Assembly: GCF_900108275.1 (NCBI RefSeq)
Contig: NZ_FNVD01000017.1
Coordinates: forward strand, 1-49,051
Direction of reading: 5' to 3'
Source of the DNA: Jhaorihella thermophila
GTDB lineage: Bacteria > Pseudomonadota > Alphaproteobacteria > Rhodobacterales > Rhodobacteraceae
Length of the DNA: 49,051 bases
The notes beneath the pieces were generated by a model. The model saw only the letters and a list, made by a program, of their open reading frames with translations. It did no database searches and was not told the DNA's origin. Positions 44,708 through 49,051 of the stretch are shown in pieces. The first letter of the stretch is position 1, and the number at the start of each line of letters is the position of its first letter. A program made the position numbers and the translations under genes.

Positions 44708-46108
44708 TCAGCGCACGCGGTAGGGCAGAACGCTCCGTTCGTTTTCCTCGATGTTCAACCGGCGTTCCAACGGCGGCACCGACCGCTGGTGGCATTCGGC
44801 GCGCTCGCAAATGCGGCAGGAAATGCCGATCGGTTCATAGGCGGCGGCGTTGTTCACATCCAGCTTGTCCGCATAGACCAGCGAATCCGCGTGCCGCACC
44901 TCGCAGCCCAGGGCGATGGCATAGCGCCTGACGGGCGCGCCGAAGGAGCCGCCCGATTTCGACACGTCCCGGGCCAGCGAGATATAACGCACCCCGTCCG
45001 GCGTCTCGGCCAGTTGCAGAAGGAACCGGCCCGGCGTTTCGAAGGCGCGGTGGACGTTCCAGAGCGGGCAGGCGCCGCCGAACCGGGCGAATTGCAGGCG
45101 TGTGGCACTGTGGCGTTTGGTGATCGTGCCGGCCTGATCGACGCGGACGAAGAAGAACGGGATCCCCTTGGCGCCGGGGCGTTGCAGCGTGGACAGCCGG
45201 TGCGCGACCTGTTCGATCGAGGCACCAAAGCGGTTCGACAGGATCTCCAGGTCGTGGCGAAAGGCGCGGGCGGCCTCGAGAAACCGGCCATAGGGCATCA
45301 GCACGGCGCCGGCGAAATAGTTGGCCAGCCCTATCTTGGCGATGGCACGGGCCTCTTCGCTCTGGAACCGGGCCAGATCCAGCGTCGCCTCGAGCAGCTT
45401 GTCCTGCTGCAAAAGCGCCACCTGTAGCAGCATCTGAAAGGTCTGGGTCTGCGGCGCGGCGCGGGCCGACAGGCGCAAGGTCCGGGCGTCGGGGTCATAA
45501 CGGCGCAGCTGCGGGATGTCGGCGATTTCGACTGCGACCCCTTGTGACCGCAGCCAGTCCCGCGCGATCTGGCGCGAATCGGCATCCGCGCCGCCGCTGG
45601 CGGCGAAATGTTCTGCCGCGCGGTCAACCGCGTCGATGTAGTTGTCGCAATAGTGGAAGAAGTCGCGCACTTCTTCCCAGGGACTGGCCTGCAACCGGGC
45701 GTCCTCGCGCCCCAGCGCCTCGTCCAGCGACGCCAGCCGCTCGTGGGTCTGGCGATAGCTGCGGTGCAGGGCCAGAAACGCCCGCGCCAACGCCGGCGCG
45801 TTCGACGCGGTCAGCCGCAGATCTGCCAGCGGCGGCATCGTGTCGGCAAAGACCGGATCGGCCAGCGCCTCGCGCATGTCGCTGACCAGCCGTTCGCTGT
45901 CGCCGGTCGACAGTTCCGTCACATCCACGCCGAATTCCTGCGCCAGCGCCAGCACCACCGTCGTGCTGACGGGGCGGTTGTTGTTCTCCATCTGGTTCAG
46001 ATAGGGCAGGCTGACGCCCAGCTTGGTGGCAAAGTCCTTCTGGGTAAGACCCAGCCGCGTGCGGATCTCGCGCAGCTTGGCCCCAGCATAGAGCTTTTGT
46101 GTCGCCAT
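44708..46108 (-). CDS. Short-chain fatty acyl-CoA regulator (ScfR family, PccR-like)
   Basis: 466 residues, the usual length. An XRE helix-turn-helix (LREIRTRLGLTQKDFATKLG, VSLPYLNQMENNNRP) is followed by an IrrE/DUF955-like middle (FARFQSEEARAIAKIGLANY) and a C-terminal DUF2083 region with Cys (GISCRICERAECHQRSVPP). In Rhodobacter sphaeroides the ScfR protein PccR senses propionyl-CoA and controls pccB. A pccB start lies 2.9 kb away here, with TTTGCAAA sites at both genes, so this is probably PccR. The related MccR and IbcR cannot be excluded. Confidence 0.88.
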   Translation of the reverse strand: MATQKLYAGAKLREIRTRLGLTQKDFATKLGVSLPYLNQMENNNRPVSTTVVLALAQEFGVDVTELSTGDSERLVSDMREALADPVFADTMPPLADLRLTASNAPALARAFLALHRSYRQTHERLASLDEALGREDARLQASPWEEVRDFFHYCDNYIDAVDRAAEHFAASGGADADSRQIARDWLRSQGVAVEIADIPQLRRYDPDARTLRLSARAAPQTQTFQMLLQVALLQQDKLLEATLDLARFQSEEARAIAKIGLANYFAGAVLMPYGRFLEAARAFRHDLEILSNRFGASIEQVAHRLSTLQRPGAKGIPFFFVRVDQAGTITKRHSATRLQFARFGGACPLWNVHRAFETPGRFLLQLAETPDGVRYISLARDVSKSGGSFGAPVRRYAIALGCEVRHADSLVYADKLDVNNAAAYEPIGISCRICERAECHQRSVPPLERRLNIEENERSVLPYRVR

Positions 46109-46124
46109 CGGTCGCCTTCGCAGG

Positions 46125-46154
46125 TTTGCGTTTTCGGTATCTTATGTTTGCAAA
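46125..46154. promoter_or_regulatory. TTTGC sites in front of the ScfR gene
   Basis: TTTGCAAA (46147-46154), a perfect palindrome, and TTTGCG (46125-46130) lie 17 to 46 bases upstream of the regulator start, with their GC cores 22 bases apart. TTTGCAAA is the half-site reported for PccR. Autoregulation is inferred. Confidence 0.6.
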
Positions 46155-46171
46155 TCGACTCAGGCAAGCGG

Positions 46172-47362
46172 TCACAGCCCCAGTTGCCGCTCTCGTCGGA
46201 TCACGACCGAGATCGCGGCCACCGCCAGCGCCGCCGTTGCCAGCATCAGCCACAGCAGCGGCAATGCGCCGGTTTCCGGCGTCAGCAGGGTGCCGGCCAA
46301 CGCGCTCAGCCCCGCGCCGCCGCCCAGCATGATCGCGCCGCTCAGCCCGGATGCCGTGCCGGCCAGATGTGGCCGCACCGACATTGCCCCGGCGGTTGCG
46401 TTGGGGATCGACATGCCGTTGCCGAGCCCGACGAAAGTCATGAAGCCGAAAAAGGTGATGGCCGAGCCGCCGCCGCTGAGCATGATCAGCAGCGATGCGG
46501 TGATGCCCAGCCCGTTCGCCCAGCACCCCCACATCACCATGCGGTTCACGCCGAAGCGGACCGAGAACCGCCCGCTGATGAAGTTGCCCAGAAAGTAGCC
46601 CACGGCCGGCGCGCCGAAATAGAACCCCAATTCGCCGGGGCTCATGCCAAAGACTTCGGTGCCCACGAAAGGGGCGCCGCCGAGATAGGCAAAAAATGCC
46701 CCCGCCGACATGCCCGAGGCCAGCGAATAGCCCCAGAACCGGGGCGAGCGCAGCAGTTCGGGATACTCTCGGAACTGCTGCGCCAAGGTGAGCCCGCTTT
46801 TTCTGGCGGTTTCCCCGAAATCGATGCGCACCAGCGCCCAAGCGGCCAGGCCCAGAAGCAGGAGCAGCCAGAAATTCGCCTTCCAGCCAAAGAGTTCGTC
46901 CAGAATGCCGCCGACCGCCGGTCCAATCATTGGCACCACCGCCATGCCCATCGTGACATAGCCGATCATGCTGGCGGCCTTGTCCTGCGGATAGAGGTCG
47001 CGGATCGCAGCGCGGCTGAGCACCATGCCGACGGCGACCACCGCCTGGGCCATGCGAAAGGCCAGAAAAACCTCGACCGAGGGCGCCAGCAGACAGCCCA
47101 GCGTGGCCAGGCAGAACAGCGCCAGCCCCCACAGGATCACCGGGCGCCGCCCCATCTGATCGGCCACGGGGCCGACCAGGATCTGGATCACCGCGTTGAC
47201 GCCCAGGTAGAGCGCGACCGACAATTGCATAAGCCGGTAGTCCGTCCGGAAATGCTCGGTCATGTTCGGCAGGCTGGGCAGAAAAATGTTCATGCACAAT
47301 GCCGACAGACCCGACACCAGGACCAGGGTCAATATGTGTGGTGGGGTGGGCGGCAACGGCAA
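46172..47362 (-). CDS. Bcr/CflA-type multidrug efflux MFS protein
   Basis: 396 residues with twelve helices. The start is unsure (TTG 47362). The N-terminal region MNIFLPSLPNMTEHFRTDYR is the Bcr/CflA drug:H+ antiporter signature, as is VGPVADQMGRRPVILWGLAL. Motif C-like VTMGMAVVPMIGPAVGGILD is in helix five. It may expel bicyclomycin-like compounds, sulfonamides or metabolites. The neighbours give no clue to substrate. Same strand as the ScfR gene and the protease. Confidence 0.9.
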   Translation of the reverse strand: MPLPPTPPHILTLVLVSGLSALCMNIFLPSLPNMTEHFRTDYRLMQLSVALYLGVNAVIQILVGPVADQMGRRPVILWGLALFCLATLGCLLAPSVEVFLAFRMAQAVVAVGMVLSRAAIRDLYPQDKAASMIGYVTMGMAVVPMIGPAVGGILDELFGWKANFWLLLLLGLAAWALVRIDFGETARKSGLTLAQQFREYPELLRSPRFWGYSLASGMSAGAFFAYLGGAPFVGTEVFGMSPGELGFYFGAPAVGYFLGNFISGRFSVRFGVNRMVMWGCWANGLGITASLLIMLSGGGSAITFFGFMTFVGLGNGMSIPNATAGAMSVRPHLAGTASGLSGAIMLGGGAGLSALAGTLLTPETGALPLLWLMLATAALAVAAISVVIRRERQLGL

Positions 47363-47439
47363 ACCCGGCGAAAGATTGTTAACCTGATAACCGCGTTAGG
47401 CCAGCACGGCCCGTTTGTCCACCCGCTGCCAAAGTGCCG

Positions 47440-48852
47440 TCAGGTCAGAATGTCGTCAAAGACCTGCGAAACGGTTGCGTTGAGCACGGTCAGAACATCG
47501 CCGCCGCCAAAGTCGAACACGGCGTCAGACGCAACTTGCTGGGCCGTTGCCCGGACCTGTTCAACGCTTCCAAAGCCCGTGAACCGCAGGTCGTCGATGT
47601 TGTCCTGAAAGTCCGCAACAGTGTCCGCGCCATAGCCCTTGGAGAACAGGAACCTGTCCCACCCCGCCGCGCCGGTCAGAAGGTCATCGCCGGCCGCTCC
47701 GATCAGCGTATCGTTGCCCGAGCCGCCGTCCAGCGAATCCCGCCCCTTGTCGCCATAGAGCAGGTCATTGCCGGTCCCGCCTTCGATCACGTCGTCGCCG
47801 AATTGCCCGTTCAGGCGGTCATTGCCATCCTCGCCCTGAACCAGATCATTCCCGTTGCGGGCCCTGATCAGATCGTTGCCTCGTCCGCCTTTCAGAACGT
47901 TGTCCAGCCAGTTGCCGTTGATGACATCCGCGCCCGATCCGCCAAAGGCGTTCTCCATCCGCGTTCCATAGCCCATGGCCACATCGTCATGAGAACCGAA
48001 CCGGGAGAAATGGAAATTGCGCAGATCCAGTTCGACCCCTTGCACATAGCCTCTGGCATCCAGGGCGTCGATTCCGCCCGAATCCCAGATCACGTCGATC
48101 GTGTTGGTGCGCGGGCCGGTGTAAAGGGTGTCGCCGGGGTTGGATTTCGCGCTTCCCCAGATGTCCTGCAACGCGAACGCATCATACAGCATCAGCGCGT
48201 CGCCGCGCGTGCCCGTGTCGGGATTGGCCGAGTAGGACATGATGGTGAACTTGTTGTTCTCCTCCGCTGCAGGCAGCGATGGAGCGCTGAAGGGGTGCTT
48301 CAGGCCCAGCGCGTGGCCCAGCTCGTGCAGGATCGTGTTGACGTTGGTCGGGGATGACAGGTCAAGCGTGTTCTTGAACACGACGAATGAATCATACTCC
48401 AGTCCGGTCTTACTCGAATAGCGGATCCCGTAGCCGCCGGTGCCCAGCACACCGCCGGACATGTTGACCTTGCCCACATTCATGTCCGGATCGGCGCGCC
48501 CGCTGACTTCGACAAAGTCCACGTTCAGGAAGGATTCGATATGCGCCAGCTGGGCCTCGAAGGCGGCTTTCTCGGCATTGGTGAAGCTGGTCCACCCGCT
48601 GTATCCCGAGCCGGTCGGAAGATCACCGGGCGCTCTTGTCCCAGCATACTGATAGGTGATCGTGTAGCGCCCGTCATTCGAGGTGTTCATGGGGGGATTC
48701 TTCGCGAAGAAGGAAAACTGCATCGCATTCAAAATGTCCGCCTTGCTCGTCATGCCCGAGTCTCCCGTTATTGGCCTCCGATACTCATAGGGGACTGGCG
48801 TGCCGGTTGCCCATCCCGGCGAATTCAAGACGGCAGAAAAGTGCCAAGCCAT
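47440..48852 (-). CDS. Serralysin-like M10 metalloprotease with RTX repeats
   Basis: 470 residues. ATG 48852 gives a protein-like N-terminus without a ribosome site; ATG 48753 has GGGAG at good spacing. The zinc signature HELGHALGLKH (176-186) and Met-turn IMSY (204-207) are intact. At about 303-400 RTX nonapeptides repeat (GGSGADVING, GGRGNDLIRA, GEDGNDRLNG, GGTGNDLLYG, GGSGNDTLIG), which fold with calcium. The C-terminal tail ends VFDDILT, matching the hydrophobic end of type I secretion signals. Secretion through an ABC exporter is expected, but none is encoded here. The protein probably cuts peptides outside the cell. Confidence 0.9.
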   Translation of the reverse strand: MAWHFSAVLNSPGWATGTPVPYEYRRPITGDSGMTSKADILNAMQFSFFAKNPPMNTSNDGRYTITYQYAGTRAPGDLPTGSGYSGWTSFTNAEKAAFEAQLAHIESFLNVDFVEVSGRADPDMNVGKVNMSGGVLGTGGYGIRYSSKTGLEYDSFVVFKNTLDLSSPTNVNTILHELGHALGLKHPFSAPSLPAAEENNKFTIMSYSANPDTGTRGDALMLYDAFALQDIWGSAKSNPGDTLYTGPRTNTIDVIWDSGGIDALDARGYVQGVELDLRNFHFSRFGSHDDVAMGYGTRMENAFGGSGADVINGNWLDNVLKGGRGNDLIRARNGNDLVQGEDGNDRLNGQFGDDVIEGGTGNDLLYGDKGRDSLDGGSGNDTLIGAAGDDLLTGAAGWDRFLFSKGYGADTVADFQDNIDDLRFTGFGSVEQVRATAQQVASDAVFDFGGGDVLTVLNATVSQVFDDILT

Positions 48853-48859
48853 AGGCGGA

Positions 48860-48917
48860 TTTGCGTAGTTTGCAGTTTGCGTTGTGCTTTCGGAAAAACA
48901 TTTGCAAATTTTCGCAA
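48860..48917. promoter_or_regulatory. Cluster of TTTGC sites in front of pccB
   Basis: TTTGCG (48860-48865), TTTGCA (48869-48874) and TTTGCG (48876-48881) precede TTTGCAAA (48901-48908), followed by TTCGCAA (48911-48917). With a four-base spacer, TTCGGAAA (48889-48896) and TTTGCAAA make TTTGCAAA-X4-TTTGCAAA with six of eight bases matching on the left. That is the form described for PccR sites. It lies 74 bases before the pccB ATG. Confidence 0.65.
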
Positions 48918-48981
48918 TTCAGCTTTGGCAAGATGTCCAGACCAAATGGTCCCGCAAAAATGCCAAAGGGGACACCGGATC

Positions 48982-49051
48982 ATGAAGGACATTCTTTCCG
49001 AGCTTGAGCGCCGCCGCGAGACAGCCCGCATGGGGGGCGGTCAGCGCCGCA
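48982..49051 (+). CDS. pccB: Propionyl-CoA carboxylase beta subunit, 5' end only
   Basis: Only 23 codons lie in the window (MKDILSELERRRETARMGGG). The start MKDIL-x-ELE-RR-x-x-AR-x-GGGQ-x-R is the characteristic beginning of bacterial PccB, the carboxyltransferase subunit making methylmalonyl-CoA from propionyl-CoA. The call is also supported by the ScfR gene nearby and the TTTGCAAA sites in front. The remainder is cut by the window edge. Confidence 0.8.
   Translation, partial: MKDILSELERRRETARMGGGQRR

Overview
The window reads as chromosome of a GC-rich alphaproteobacterium, most likely Rhodobacteraceae (Paracoccus/Roseobacter type). The grounds are the nosC-like/nosRZDFYLX order with a perfect FNR/Nnr box, an ScfR (PccR-type) regulator close to pccB, a DUF1127 gene divergent from a LysR gene, a betI-betA pair, and uniformly GC-rich, short-spaced coding. 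Nearly all genes are intact. The exceptions are transposase relics at the left end and nosR and nosZ, each of which carries a one-base frameshift.

Layout. 1-490: decayed insertion-sequence debris, one IS5-type element apparently nested in another transposase. 0.7-3.5 kb: an aldo/keto reductase and an alpha/beta hydrolase, divergent from a TetR gene across a short region with two matching operators. 3.7-8.5 kb: Bax-inhibitor-like membrane protein, DUF1127 protein, LysR, quinone oxidoreductase, XRE regulator and HisN. 8.5-16.6 kb: SLC13/RCK permease, YmdB-like phosphodiesterase, 2OG-Fe oxygenase, TVP38 protein, an mgtE-fthC overlapping pair and guanine deaminase. 16.6-26.6 kb: a long minus-strand set in which a GntR regulator is followed by dppA, an M24 peptidase, dppBCDF, a class I glutamine amidotransferase and an FAD dehydrogenase. 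A terminator-like hairpin separates dppA from the rest, and repeats of a GTATCC dyad lie in front of gntR and dppA.

26.7-36 kb: the nitrous oxide reduction cluster. It has a perfect TTGAC-N4-GTCAA box, a small Cys-rich secreted protein in the nosC position, then nosR, nosZ, nosD, nosF, nosY, nosL and nosX. nosR lacks one G in a G run, and nosZ lacks one base near codon 88. As written, the strain could make neither the electron donor NosR nor the enzyme NosZ, although the maturation genes are intact. 36-44.7 kb: a second SLC13/RCK permease, yebC, a divergent argP-lysE pair, a DMT permease, betI-betA without betB, a secreted nuclease and a YdcH-like protein. 44.7-49 kb: an ScfR-family regulator, a Bcr/CflA-type efflux protein, an RTX metalloprotease and the first codons of pccB. 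TTTGCAAA sites lie in front of both the regulator and pccB, so the efflux and protease genes look inserted into a propionyl-CoA carboxylase locus.

Functionally the window combines peptide and amino-acid traffic (Dpp, M24, LysE, DMT), one-carbon and purine steps (FthC, GuaD), osmoprotection (BetA), propionate metabolism (ScfR, PccB) and a damaged last step of denitrification. No rRNA, tRNA, CRISPR array or complete mobile element was seen.
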